Position numbers and translations under genes: made by a program. The notes beneath the pieces are model-generated. The model had not been told where the DNA came from. It saw only the letters and a list, made by a program, of their open reading frames with translations, and made no database searches. From Fimenecus sp045543095 (GTDB lineage: Bacteria; Bacillota; Clostridia; Oscillospirales; Acutalibacteraceae), in assembly GCA_045543095.1 (NCBI GenBank), contig JAZQMC010000009.1, forward strand, positions 1 through 64,000: a DNA stretch of 64,000 bases, read 5' to 3'. Shown here one piece after another: positions 8,609 to 16,179 of this stretch (position 1 is the stretch's first letter; the number at the start of each line of letters is the position of its first letter).

Positions 8609-9217
8609 ATGATAAGAAATGAAGCAATGTTCAAATTAAGTTACGGATTATTTATATTAAGTGCACACGAAAATGACAAAGATAATGCTTGCATTATCAA
8701 CACAGTTACTCAAGTTACTGACACCCCAAAAAGATTAACTATTGCTGTGAATAAAAACAATTATACTTGTGAAATGATTGAAAAAACTAAAAAGTTTACA
8801 GTTTCCGTTCTCTCACAGGATGTTACATTCGATATGATAAAAAGATTTGGTTTTGCAAGTGGTAGAGATACTGATAAATTTGCAGGATACAATGACCATT
8901 ATCGCACAGAAAACGGAACATACTTCATTTGTGAAGGTACAAACGCCTATATTTCTTGTACTGTCACTGACATTATTGATTGTGGCACTCACCTATTATT
9001 CTTGTCAGATGTAACCGAGGCTGAAACTTTGTCAGATGTTCCGTCTGCAACATATCAATACTATTTTGACCATATCAAACCCAAGCCCGAAGCACCAAAG
9101 AAAAAAGGTTATGTATGCAAGATTTGCGGATATGTTTATGAGGGTGAAGAATTACCGCCTGATTTTATTTGTCCTCTTTGCAAACACGGAGCAGAGGATT
9201 TTGAGCCCATTGAATAA
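8609..9217 (+). CDS. Flavin reductase-rubredoxin fusion (high-molecular-weight rubredoxin)
   Basis: Residues 1-150 form a flavin-reductase-like FMN-binding domain (MFKLSYGLFILSA, NTVTQVTDTPKRLTIAVNK). Residues 160-202 form a rubredoxin with two iron-binding pairs, YVCKICGYVYEGE and FICPLCKHGAEDFEP. In acetogens and other clostridia such proteins (Hrb) pass electrons from NAD(P)H to oxygen- or peroxide-reducing partners. The start is the ATG at 8609, with TTGGAG eight bases upstream; the frame extends further upstream without a ribosome site. The gene is monocistronic, bounded by its own promoter and terminator. No flavodiiron partner is nearby. Confidence 0.88.
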   Translation: MIRNEAMFKLSYGLFILSAHENDKDNACIINTVTQVTDTPKRLTIAVNKNNYTCEMIEKTKKFTVSVLSQDVTFDMIKRFGFASGRDTDKFAGYNDHYRTENGTYFICEGTNAYISCTVTDIIDCGTHLLFLSDVTEAETLSDVPSATYQYYFDHIKPKPEAPKKKGYVCKICGYVYEGEELPPDFICPLCKHGAEDFEPIE

Positions 9218-9223
9218 AGCAAC

Positions 9224-9258
9224 AGCGGAGCAGTTAAACACTGCCCCGCTTTATTATT
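9224..9258 (+). terminator. Intrinsic terminator of the flavin reductase-rubredoxin gene
   Basis: AGCGGAGCAGT (9224-9234) pairs with ACTGCCCCGCT (9240-9250), with one mismatch, and is followed by TTATTATT. Confidence 0.75.
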
Positions 9259-9347
9259 GCTTTAATCTGATTTTTTGTAAGATATCCGTTCACAATTAAA
9301 TGAACAAGAATATCAAGTTTTTCATTTTCTGTTATGTAATGTTTCAA
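9234..9347 (-). CDS. Candidate very small protein downstream of the cohesin gene
   Basis: A 37-residue frame starts at a TTG at 9347 with AGCGGTGAT six bases upstream, the spacing common in this window; a GTG at 9356 is also possible. The product contains KHYITENEKLDILVHLIVNG and ends KAIIKRGSV, a charged amphipathic peptide with plausible composition. It lies 37 bases after the cohesin gene stop on the same strand. Its end overlaps the terminator of the opposite-strand gene. Its ribosome site is inside the small hairpin ACCGC/GCGGT (9355-9374). I do not recognise it, and it may be chance. Confidence 0.3.
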   Translation of the reverse strand: MKHYITENEKLDILVHLIVNGYLTKNQIKAIIKRGSV

Positions 9348-9384
9348 TATAATCACCGCTAAATAATATGCGGTAAAAATTTGA

Positions 9385-10104
9385 TTATTCCTTTTTCTTT
9401 TTACTACGGGCAAGCATTACCGCACCTACGGTAATAAAACCAAGCCCAACAACAAGTAAAACAATGATTATAGCCGTATCGTTATCTTTGTTGTTTTGTA
9501 AATCTATTTTATCATTTTGTTCCTCTGTTGTTGATTGAGAAATATCGCTTATTGACTCCGTTTCATCCTCTAATGTAGAAGTTGAAGTTTCGTCACTTTG
9601 TTCAACATAAGTTGTATTTATTATTTTTACAACAGAATTAGTGACTTCATAAGGAATATTCTGTAAGTCCTGTGTGACAAAATCCGCCTGATTGGGAATT
9701 GAAATAGTTAAATCACTATCACCGGTAGCGTTTTCCAATGCCTTAAACGTAATTGTCATTATAACACCTTCTGAGGTGACAGAAGAACTTGGTGCAAGGT
9801 ATGTAAAACGAACTTTTGATTTTTCACTGTCAATATTTTTAATACTGATATTGGCAGAATTGTCAAGAATTGCCCCTTGCTTTGCAGATACAAATTCAAG
9901 CATATTTTTATCATAACTTATGTCAATAACAGCACCACTCATTTTTGAATTGTCACTTATAAAAAGATTTAGTTTAAATTCCTCACCTGCATAGACAGTT
10001 TCGTTTGTTAAAGAGAGTTTTACCTTTTCTTCTGCAAATACAGTTGTTGAAAATAATGATATTAACATAAATAATACCAACATTAAAGAAATCACTTTTT
10101 TCAT
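9385..10104 (-). CDS. Membrane-anchored cohesin-domain surface protein
   Basis: The 239-residue protein has a signal peptide (MKKVISLMLVLFMLISLFS, then TTVFAEE) and one cohesin-like domain at about residues 26-160 (TVYAGEEFKLNLFISDNS, GAVIDISYDKNMLEFVSA, VIMTITFKAL). An acidic Ser/Thr-rich linker follows, then a C-terminal membrane helix (TAIIIVLLVVGLGFITVG) ending ARSKKKKE. Cohesins bind dockerins, so it should display a dockerin-tagged partner on the cell surface. There is no LPXTG-like signal. The start is the ATG at 10104, with GGTGAT upstream. The dockerin-bearing subtilase at 35.5-38.9 kb is a possible ligand. Confidence 0.82.
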   Translation of the reverse strand: MKKVISLMLVLFMLISLFSTTVFAEEKVKLSLTNETVYAGEEFKLNLFISDNSKMSGAVIDISYDKNMLEFVSAKQGAILDNSANISIKNIDSEKSKVRFTYLAPSSSVTSEGVIMTITFKALENATGDSDLTISIPNQADFVTQDLQNIPYEVTNSVVKIINTTYVEQSDETSTSTLEDETESISDISQSTTEEQNDKIDLQNNKDNDTAIIIVLLVVGLGFITVGAVMLARSKKKKE

Positions 10105-10149
10105 AATTATCACCAAATACATATTAACACAAAATTCAGTACAATACAA

Positions 10150-10176
10150 GAAAAATCCCTCGAATAAACGAGGGAT
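10150..10176 (-). terminator. Intrinsic terminator of the amino acid ABC operon
   Basis: ATCCCTCG and CGAGGGAT (10055-10062 offset: 10155-10162 and 10169-10176) form a perfect 8-bp stem. On the minus strand TTTTTC follows it, six bases after the ATPase stop. Confidence 0.85.
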
Positions 10177-10181
10177 TAATT

Positions 10182-10955
10182 TTAATCTTTTAACGACGAA
10201 CTCAAAAATTCTTTAAGTCTTGGGCTTTGCGGATTCTCAAATACCTGTTCAGGAGAACCTATTTCCTCAATAATACCGTCAGCCATAAAGATTACTTTAT
10301 CAGAAACATTCTTTGCAAAGTTCATTTCATGTGTAACAATAATCATTGTAGTATTGCCGTCACGAAGTTCACGGATTACACGAAGAACTTCGCCTGTAAG
10401 TTCGGGGTCAAGAGCACTTGTAGGCTCATCAAAACATAGAATTTTGGGTGAAAGCATCAAAGCTCTTGCAATAGCCACACGTTGTTGCTGACCACCTGAA
10501 AGTTCACATGGATATGCATTAACTTTATCTTCAAGCCCTACCCTTTTAAGCAATTCAATAGCACGCTCATCAATTTCTTTAATTTTTTCTTTATCTTTTT
10601 TCTTAACATTTTCAAGAAGTTGAACTGCTAAAGTAAGATTTTTTAATATACTATACTGTGGAAAAAGATTAAAAGATTGAAATACCAAACCAAAATTAAG
10701 TCTTTTTCTGCGAAGTTGAGCATCTTTTTCATTTATATCAATCTCAAAATCTATAAGCATATCGCCATCAACATAAATCTTGCCATATTCTGCAGTTTCA
10801 AGAAAATTAAGACACCGCAAAAGAGTAGTTTTACCACTACCTGATGAACCAATAATTGATAATACTTCACCTTTCTCAAGCGAAAAGCTGATATCCTTTA
10901 AAACCTCGTTATTACCGAAGCTTTTTTTAATATTTTCTACTTGTAATATAGACAT
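10182..10955 (-). CDS. glnQ: Polar amino acid ABC transporter ATP-binding protein (GlnQ type)
   Basis: A 257-residue ATPase with Walker A (GSSGSGKTT), the Q-loop FGLVFQSFNLFPQYSIL, the signature LSGGQQQRVAIARAL, Walker B (ILCFDEPTSALDPE) and the switch His (IVTHEMNFA). These are the features of the polar amino acid importer subfamily. It is the last gene of a three-gene operon, five bases after the permease, and ends at a strong terminator. The substrate may be glutamine, cystine or another amino acid; the sequence does not decide it. Confidence 0.93.
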   Translation of the reverse strand: MSILQVENIKKSFGNNEVLKDISFSLEKGEVLSIIGSSGSGKTTLLRCLNFLETAEYGKIYVDGDMLIDFEIDINEKDAQLRRKRLNFGLVFQSFNLFPQYSILKNLTLAVQLLENVKKKDKEKIKEIDERAIELLKRVGLEDKVNAYPCELSGGQQQRVAIARALMLSPKILCFDEPTSALDPELTGEVLRVIRELRDGNTTMIIVTHEMNFAKNVSDKVIFMADGIIEEIGSPEQVFENPQSPRLKEFLSSSLKD

Positions 10956-10960
10956 AATCT

Positions 10961-11605
10961 TTAACTCCGATAATAATCAAATTTTTTCTCAATAAAGTTG
11001 AACAACAAGGTAAGACCGCCACAGAATGCAAGGAAATAAAGTGCAGTATAGAATAATGGCCAGATAAGTCCATCAGTTGTATATTCTGTCGCTGTCATTA
11101 AAATTTCAGAAATAGCAATAACACGTGCAAGAGAGGTATCTTTAACCAATGTAATAATTTCATTGCTCATTGGCGGAATAATTCTCTTTATAACCTGCAT
11201 TAAAACAACTTTAAAGAAAATTTGTGACTTTGTCATTCCAAGCACCTGGCCGGCCTCATACTGACCTTTAGGTATTGATTCAATTCCGCCACGATAAATT
11301 TCTGAAAAGTACGCAGCATAGTTAATAACAAAAGCAATCAATGCAGCAGTCATTCTTGATTTCATCGGAATCCCGAATACAAGACCCGGCACATAAAAGA
11401 CCACAAAAAGCTGGAGCATCAGAGGCGTACCTCTGATGACCCAGACAAATGCTTTTGTTATGTACTTTATAATTTTTATTTTTGACATTGAGCCCATTGA
11501 AATAATAAGTCCCAATGGCAATGAAAATAACAATGTGAGTGCAAAAAGTTCACAGTTTTCAGCAAAGCTTTGAAGTAAATCAAGGCTTATATTTACAAAA
11601 GACAT
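10961..11605 (-). CDS. Polar amino acid ABC transporter permease
   Basis: A 214-residue inner-membrane permease of the HisMQ/GlnP family with about five helices. It contains the typical WVIRGTPLMLQLFVVFYVPG region and the EAA coupling loop (YEAGQVLGMTKSQIFFKVVL), followed by TLVKDTSLARVIAISEILM. It is the channel for the amino acid delivered by the neighbouring permuted binding protein. The gene starts 19 bases after the binding-protein stop. The single permease gene suggests a homodimer in the membrane. Confidence 0.93.
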   Translation of the reverse strand: MSFVNISLDLLQSFAENCELFALTLLFSLPLGLIISMGSMSKIKIIKYITKAFVWVIRGTPLMLQLFVVFYVPGLVFGIPMKSRMTAALIAFVINYAAYFSEIYRGGIESIPKGQYEAGQVLGMTKSQIFFKVVLMQVIKRIIPPMSNEIITLVKDTSLARVIAISEILMTATEYTTDGLIWPLFYTALYFLAFCGGLTLLFNFIEKKFDYYRS

Positions 11606-11624
11606 TAAACAAAAACTCCTAAAA

Positions 11625-12419
11625 TTAGTCAGCCTTAACGACTACAACCTGCTTATTCTCCATATAAGGAATTGTAATTGACATATTCTCTTCTCTTTCA
11701 GGTGTAATTGTCATACCGTTCCAAATGCAGTCGATGTTCTTACTTGCAAGTTCTGTTTCTTTTGAATTCCAATCAATAACCTGGAACTTTGCTTTAACGC
11801 CAAGTTTTGCACAAACAGCTTCAGCGAATTCAGTTTCAAAACCTGTAAGCTTACCGTCAACTTCATAGTTCATTGGTGCGAAAAGAGTAATACCAATAAT
11901 CATTTCGCCCTTGTTCTTAATGTATTCCCAATCAGATTCAGCAACTTCTGGCTTTGTGAATGTATCTTTAACAACAAGAAGGTCTTGAAGCTTATACTTT
12001 GTAGCAATTGTATTGAGTGTACCGTCAGCTTTAAGGTCGGTCATTGCCTGATTTATATAATATGTAGCATCTGAGCCTTTTCTAAAAGCAATACCATACT
12101 GTTCAGGATTAAAAGCAACATCATCAATTACCTTAAGGTCAGCATAATCAGTACCCTCACCGATTGAACCGATTGACATAACATAGTCAATAACAGCAGC
12201 ATCAGCCGTACCTGATTTAACCTCAACAAGTGTTTTAGCCTGTGAATCAACAGCAACTTTTTCATAATCCGCAAAATATTTGTCAGCATTCATTACTTCT
12301 TCACCTGCTGAACCTTTTTCAGCAACAACGATTTTAGCATCATTTCCGCCGCAACCTGCAAAGCAGAGTGTCATCATAAGCACTGCCATAAGAATAGCAA
12401 TAAATTTTTTCATTTTCAT
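11625..12419 (-). CDS. Amino acid ABC transporter substrate-binding lipoprotein, circularly permuted
   Basis: The 264-residue lipoprotein has a signal sequence and lipobox (CFAGC, Cys23). Residues 29-145 match the usual C-terminal half of the GlnH/SBP_bac_3 family: VVAEKGSAGEE, SGTADAAVIDYVM, PEQYGIAFRKGSD and LKADGTLNTIATKY, the normal end of the family. Residues 165-264 then match the normal N-terminal half: MIIGITLFAPMNYEVDGKLT, AVCAKLGVKAKFQVIDWN, CIWNGMTITPEREENM and PYMENKQVVVVK, where the gene stops. The halves are therefore in swapped order, a circular permutation. GGAG lies upstream of the ATG. It should deliver an amino acid to the following permease and ATPase. Confidence 0.88.
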   Translation of the reverse strand: MKMKKFIAILMAVLMMTLCFAGCGGNDAKIVVAEKGSAGEEVMNADKYFADYEKVAVDSQAKTLVEVKSGTADAAVIDYVMSIGSIGEGTDYADLKVIDDVAFNPEQYGIAFRKGSDATYYINQAMTDLKADGTLNTIATKYKLQDLLVVKDTFTKPEVAESDWEYIKNKGEMIIGITLFAPMNYEVDGKLTGFETEFAEAVCAKLGVKAKFQVIDWNSKETELASKNIDCIWNGMTITPEREENMSITIPYMENKQVVVVKAD

Positions 12420-12463
12420 AATATTAACTCCTTTTTAGTGTGGTAAAGCGTTAGCACGTTAGT

Positions 12464-12492
12464 ATAATACAACATCAAGAAACTTTTGTCAA
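12464..12492 (-). promoter_or_regulatory. Promoter of the amino acid ABC operon
   Basis: On the minus strand TTGACA (12492-12487) and TATTAT (12469-12464) are separated by 17 bases. The leader just downstream holds two CGTTAG copies near 12449-12462, which could be a regulator site. Confidence 0.7.
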
Positions 12493-12498
12493 CATAAA

Positions 12499-13023
12499 TT
12501 ACAATTCTTCTATAAGTTTTTTTAATAAGTCTTCAGCTTTTTTGCATTCTTCTGCATTTTCTTTAGGCTTTTTTAACACAAGAAAAGCACTGGCAGAAAC
12601 AATTACACCGAGAGTAATTGCAGAAAAAGCCTGCATTGCTTTTTGAGAATAAGCATAATAGAGATATACCAGAACAGCACAAACTGCAAAAATATAAACC
12701 ATTCTTATTAGCGGGTCATAAAGTCTGTCATAAACCATTGCATATTCGATGTAGCAACCTTTTTCGTCCTCGCCAACGTCAAGAAGATAATGGTAACGGT
12801 CAAAGGTTTGAGGCTGAAGTTGATTGTTTCGCGAATGAATATATTTCACCTTATACATTTTATCAAGCTTAGAAAATTTACCAAAAATTCCCGTCATATC
12901 ATCTTCGGCGGTTGGATTTTTAAAAGCAATATTAATTTTCTCACGAATTTTAACGGTCGGAAAATCAAGATATATTTTTTGCGGTTCACTTAATTGCTTA
13001 TAATGAAATTTGTTTATTTCCAT
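12499..13023 (-). CDS. Uncharacterised membrane protein
   Basis: I do not recognise this 174-residue protein. The first 110 residues are hydrophilic and basic, with YHYLLDVGEDEKGCYIEYAM suggesting a cytoplasmic beta-rich domain. Two membrane helices follow at about 113-155 (MVYIFAVCAVLVYLYYAY and AITLGVIVSASAFLVL), then a charged tail (KENAEECKKAEDLLKKLIEE). The start is the ATG at 13023, with AAAGGTG seven bases upstream; a GTG at 13032 is less likely. It is divergent from the RluA gene, with 103 bases between them. Confidence 0.7.
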   Translation of the reverse strand: MEINKFHYKQLSEPQKIYLDFPTVKIREKINIAFKNPTAEDDMTGIFGKFSKLDKMYKVKYIHSRNNQLQPQTFDRYHYLLDVGEDEKGCYIEYAMVYDRLYDPLIRMVYIFAVCAVLVYLYYAYSQKAMQAFSAITLGVIVSASAFLVLKKPKENAEECKKAEDLLKKLIEEL

Positions 13024-13070
13024 AAATATCACCTTTTTATATTCTATAACAAAATATTGGAAGTTTCAAG

Positions 13071-13099
13071 TTGAAAAGAGGTTTAAGTTATGGTATATT
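13071..13099 (+). promoter_or_regulatory. Promoter of the RluA-type gene
   Basis: TTGAAA (13071-13076), a 17-base spacer and TATATT (13094-13099) with an upstream TG precede the start by 27 bases. Confidence 0.6.
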
Positions 13100-13126
13100 A
13101 AATTGATACAATATTGAGGTGTAAAA

Positions 13127-14089
13127 ATGAAGAGTTTTACAATTAACAAAAACGATGCTAACCAGCGTCTTGATAAATTTATTACAAAAAGTGTTCCGCT
13201 TCTGCCTAAAACACTTTTATATAAGTATATACGCATTAAGCGAATTAAGATAAACGGTAAGCGTGCAGATATTTCAACTCGCTTAAATATAGGTGATGTT
13301 GTTGATATGTATATAAATGATGAATTCTTTGAGAAATCTCCAGAAAAGTATGATTTTCTCAAGGCATCAAAAAATCTCAACATAATTTACGAAGATGAAA
13401 ATATACTTCTCTGCGACAAAAAAGTTGGCGTACTCTCCCACCCTGATGATAATGAGTATATTGATACCCTAATTGGCAGAATTAAGCGTTATCTTTATGA
13501 AAAGGGTGAATATAAACCTGATGACGAAAACTCGTTTGTACCGTCGCTTGTAAACCGTATTGACCGCAACACAGGCGGAATTGTAATTGCAGCAAAAAAT
13601 GCTGAAACTCTTCGCATACTTAATCAGAAAATGAAAGACCGTGAACTACACAAGTTTTATCTTTGTATAGTTCACGGTGAAATAAAGAAAAAGTCTGGTC
13701 TTTTAGAGGGCTACCTCGTCAAAGATGAAAGCAAGAATAAGGTAACTGTTTCTAAAAAGAAGCTTGCTGACTCAAAAGAAATTCGCACTAAATACAATGT
13801 TATTGATACTGACGGAGATTTAAGCCTTGTTGAGGTTGAACTCTTAACAGGTCGTACACATCAAATTAGAGCACATTTTGCATCTATCGGTCATCCCCTT
13901 TTAGGTGACGGGAAATACGGCACAAATGCACAAAACAAGAAATACGGCTATAAAAAGCAATTCTTATATTCTTACAAACTTGTATTTGACTTCACCACTG
14001 ATTCGGGAATTCTTGAATATCTAAACCACAAAGAATTCATTGTTGATGATGTGTGGTTTAAAAACGAATTTTATAACAAAGGTTTATAA
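13127..14089 (+). CDS. RluA family RNA pseudouridine synthase
   Basis: A 320-residue enzyme with an N-terminal S4-like RNA-binding region (NQRLDKFITKSVPLLPKTLL) and a catalytic domain. The catalytic motif is VNRIDRNTGGIVIAAKN (family HRLDxxTSG), in which the Asp is retained although Leu and Ser are changed to Ile and Gly. The later motif LLTGRTHQIRAHFASIGHPL is intact. It should isomerise specific uridines in rRNA or tRNA; the target cannot be assigned. GAGGTG precedes the ATG, and a kinase-like gene follows two bases after the stop. Confidence 0.9.
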   Translation: MKSFTINKNDANQRLDKFITKSVPLLPKTLLYKYIRIKRIKINGKRADISTRLNIGDVVDMYINDEFFEKSPEKYDFLKASKNLNIIYEDENILLCDKKVGVLSHPDDNEYIDTLIGRIKRYLYEKGEYKPDDENSFVPSLVNRIDRNTGGIVIAAKNAETLRILNQKMKDRELHKFYLCIVHGEIKKKSGLLEGYLVKDESKNKVTVSKKKLADSKEIRTKYNVIDTDGDLSLVEVELLTGRTHQIRAHFASIGHPLLGDGKYGTNAQNKKYGYKKQFLYSYKLVFDFTTDSGILEYLNHKEFIVDDVWFKNEFYNKGL

Positions 14090-14091
14090 AT

Positions 14092-15006
14092 ATGATAATA
14101 ACTGACGAAATCCTGAAAATAGTTGAGAGAGAAATGAATACAGCTGTTAAAACCGTTACAGAAATCGGTAACGGTGCAACTGCTTCTGCATATTTGGTTG
14201 AGATTATTGATAAGCCATATAAAATTGTTGTAAAAGCAGGGAAATACATTGATTTGCTTTGTGAAGAAAGAAAAATGCTTGATTTTCTCGGCGAAAAGGT
14301 AAATTTTAAAATCCCCTGCACATATTTCTATGCAAACGAAGATAAAACAGGCTTTCTTGGAATGGAATTTCTTGAAGGCATCAACGGTGGCAACAAAAAG
14401 GTGCTTCGCATAAAAAACAAAAAGCATCTTGCAGATAATATTATCGACTGTTTTGAAAATATGCAGAATATTCATAATGATAAATTCGGGTTTTATGACA
14501 ATGCAGTTTATGATACTTGGCGTGAGTTTTATTGGGATTTTTTTAAATCAATCTACAATTTTTCATTTGAAAAGTATAACAACGGCGAAATTAAAAAGGT
14601 TGTAATTGATGCTCTGAATCTTGTTGAAATCAATTTTGATGAGATTTTTAATGATGTCAGCAAAACTGCTTGTATATCTCACGGCGATTTTTGGGTTAAC
14701 AATATGATAATTGACACTCAAAAGTGTGAGGTTGCAGGAATTTTTGACCCAAACAATGTTGCATGGGTTGAGCCTGAATATGAATTATTTGCCATAACTG
14801 TTGGATATGGTAAAAACCTTAAACTTTATAAAAACTATAAAAAGCGAAAAGGAATCAGTAAATACTGCAATTTAAAAATCGAATTATATGCACTTATAAA
14901 TGAACTTGGTTGGTATAAAAAACTTGGTTTTTGTCCGATGGATTATTTATATTACAGGTCAAAACGACTTATTAAACAAATTAAAAAGCATAAAATTAAG
15001 AGGTAG
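14092..15006 (+). CDS. Phosphotransferase of the aminoglycoside/choline kinase superfamily
   Basis: The 304-residue protein has the Brenner motif SHGDFWVNNMII at about residues 198-209 and a metal-binding-like GIFDPNNVAWVEPEYEL. An N-terminal lobe carries IVVKAGKYID. These place it in the APH/choline-kinase/fructosamine-kinase fold, which phosphorylates small molecules such as sugars, amines or choline. It follows the RluA gene by two bases and is probably co-translated. The substrate is unknown, and resistance to a drug should not be assumed. Confidence 0.75.
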   Translation: MIITDEILKIVEREMNTAVKTVTEIGNGATASAYLVEIIDKPYKIVVKAGKYIDLLCEERKMLDFLGEKVNFKIPCTYFYANEDKTGFLGMEFLEGINGGNKKVLRIKNKKHLADNIIDCFENMQNIHNDKFGFYDNAVYDTWREFYWDFFKSIYNFSFEKYNNGEIKKVVIDALNLVEINFDEIFNDVSKTACISHGDFWVNNMIIDTQKCEVAGIFDPNNVAWVEPEYELFAITVGYGKNLKLYKNYKKRKGISKYCNLKIELYALINELGWYKKLGFCPMDYLYYRSKRLIKQIKKHKIKR

Positions 15007-15033
15007 AAGAAAATTTTCTTCCGCCTCTTTTTC
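14999..15033. terminator. Bidirectional terminator between the kinase-like gene and thiT
   Basis: AGAGG (14999-15003) and CCTCT (15024-15028), with inner GAAGAAAA/TTTTCTTC, make a long hairpin. On the plus strand it is followed by TTTTTCTTT. It overlaps the stop of the upstream gene and serves both converging genes. Confidence 0.75.
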
Positions 15034-15034
15034 T

Positions 15035-15700
15035 TTACGCTTTTACTTTTGTAATCTGCGGGATTTTACCGACAATCACCGCAACAATTGTTGTGATTAT
15101 AATTTCGGGTATCATATAGAAACCATTGTAAATTACTGAATATACAAGCGATAGTGCGTTACCACTAAAGGTATTGAGAATTGTAGCACCCCACGAATAG
15201 AAACCCTCTTGACTAAAGAACCATTCTGCCCAAGCACCAAAGAGAATATAACCTGAGGTAATATGGCAGATATAGCGGAGTGCCAGAACTGTAAAAGCAC
15301 CAAGTGCAAGTGAAATTGCATCTTTTTTAATTACCTTTTTATACATTGCAGAAAGTCCGAGAACTGTATAAGCAAGTATGTAATCGAAGATAAACATAAG
15401 AACAATATTAACCAAGCTGCCGAGATATTCATCAGACGAAGGCATAATCATTTTACTGATAGTACTTACACCCATCACCATCTGTACCAACGAGTAAACA
15501 AATCCAGTAATAAGACCTTTGCCAATACCATACTTCCAAGCCACTAAAATTACAGGGAGCATACTTACAATTGTGATTTGTCCGCCAAAAGTCAACTCGG
15601 GAATAATTGACTTTGAAACAAGCTCCAGCACCGCCGCCAAAGCAATCATTATTGCACTCTCAACAAGCCAATAAAGCCAACCCATACTTTTCTTATTCAT
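15035..15700 (-). CDS. thiT: Thiamine ECF transporter S component ThiT
   Basis: A 221-residue membrane protein with six hydrophobic segments. It has ThiT-like features: an aromatic WLYWLVESAIMIALA start, GGQITIVSMLPVILVAWKYG, RYICHITSGYILFGAWAEWF and FYSWGATILN. It captures thiamine and delivers it to a shared ECF energy module encoded elsewhere. AGGAGG precedes the ATG. A TPP riboswitch with terminator lies upstream, at 15995-16130, which confirms the thiamine role. A MITE-like element is inserted between the riboswitch and this gene. Confidence 0.92.
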   Translation of the reverse strand: MNKKSMGWLYWLVESAIMIALAAVLELVSKSIIPELTFGGQITIVSMLPVILVAWKYGIGKGLITGFVYSLVQMVMGVSTISKMIMPSSDEYLGSLVNIVLMFIFDYILAYTVLGLSAMYKKVIKKDAISLALGAFTVLALRYICHITSGYILFGAWAEWFFSQEGFYSWGATILNTFSGNALSLVYSVIYNGFYMIPEIIITTIVAVIVGKIPQITKVKA

Positions 15701-15717
15701 TTTATTTTCCTCCTATT

Positions 15718-15992
15718 GCGGAGCGTCATAGATATTTAACAGTCTTAAATCAAACCTTTCGTCGCATAACTTCGTTAAAATTCTTGAAAACCGTCAGGAT
15801 TCCTGCGAATTTATGCCTCGTTCTGCATCCAAAATCTTTTGATTTAAGATGCAACGCAGTTTTAAGATTAGGAATTTTCGTTCAGACAATATAATAAAAA
15901 TTTTGCAATACTTTGTGTATTGTAAAAAATTTTTATGAAGTATTAACGGAAATTATTATCTTAAAACCTATTAAATATCTATGACACTCCGC
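15718..15992. mobile_element. MITE-like element with 22-bp terminal inverted repeats
   Basis: The ends GCGGAGCGTCATAGATATTT (from 15718, continuing to 15739) and the complementary sequence at 15971-15992 match at 21 of 22 positions. The 275-base interior has no gene. It contains further hairpins, for example TGCATC...GATGCA around AAATC-TTTT-GATTT near 15815-15852. No clear target duplication is visible. The element sits exactly between the thiT riboswitch terminator and the thiT ribosome site, so any thiT transcript must read through it. Copy number is unknown from this window. Confidence 0.6.
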
Positions 15993-15994
15993 CT

Positions 15995-16031
15995 AAAAAA
16001 ATTCAGCCATAGCAGATACCGCAAGGCTGAA
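15995..16031 (-). terminator. Riboswitch-controlled terminator of thiT
   Basis: On the minus strand TTCAGCC and GGCTGAA enclose a 16-base loop and are followed by seven T residues (16001-15995). It starts directly after the TPP aptamer, the usual layout for a transcriptional OFF switch. Confidence 0.85.
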
Positions 16032-16130
16032 CTGAAAAGCTTTCCTACGACGGCATTATCCGTATCAGGTTCAATGGTCAGAGGCAGATTAGCCTCAATC
16101 TCAGCCGACTTAACCGTCAGCACCCATGCA
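16032..16130 (-). promoter_or_regulatory. TPP (THI-box) riboswitch aptamer
   Basis: On the minus strand the conserved blocks appear in order: GGGTGCT, GGCTGAGA, an extra stem, TGACC-TTGAACCTGAT (one A inserted), GGATAATGCC and CGTAGGAAA. These are the thiamine pyrophosphate aptamer signatures. With TPP bound, the following terminator should form and reduce thiT expression. Confidence 0.95.
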
Positions 16131-16151
16131 CTATTTACTTGGCTTAAATAT

Positions 16152-16179
16152 ATTATACTACGCTTTTTTTAGTTGTCAA
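16152..16179 (-). promoter_or_regulatory. Promoter of the thiT transcript
   Basis: TTGACA (16179-16174) and TATAAT (16157-16152) on the minus strand have a 16-base spacer. The -35 box lies inside the last codons of recD2. Confidence 0.65.

Noticed and set aside
14071..14475. 134-residue minus-strand open frame over the kinase-like gene
   Set aside because: The plus-strand gene has the Brenner motif and tight spacing to its neighbour; the minus frame has no such support.
14092..15006. Aminoglycoside resistance gene
   Set aside because: Only the superfamily motif is present; sequence and context do not point to drug phosphorylation.
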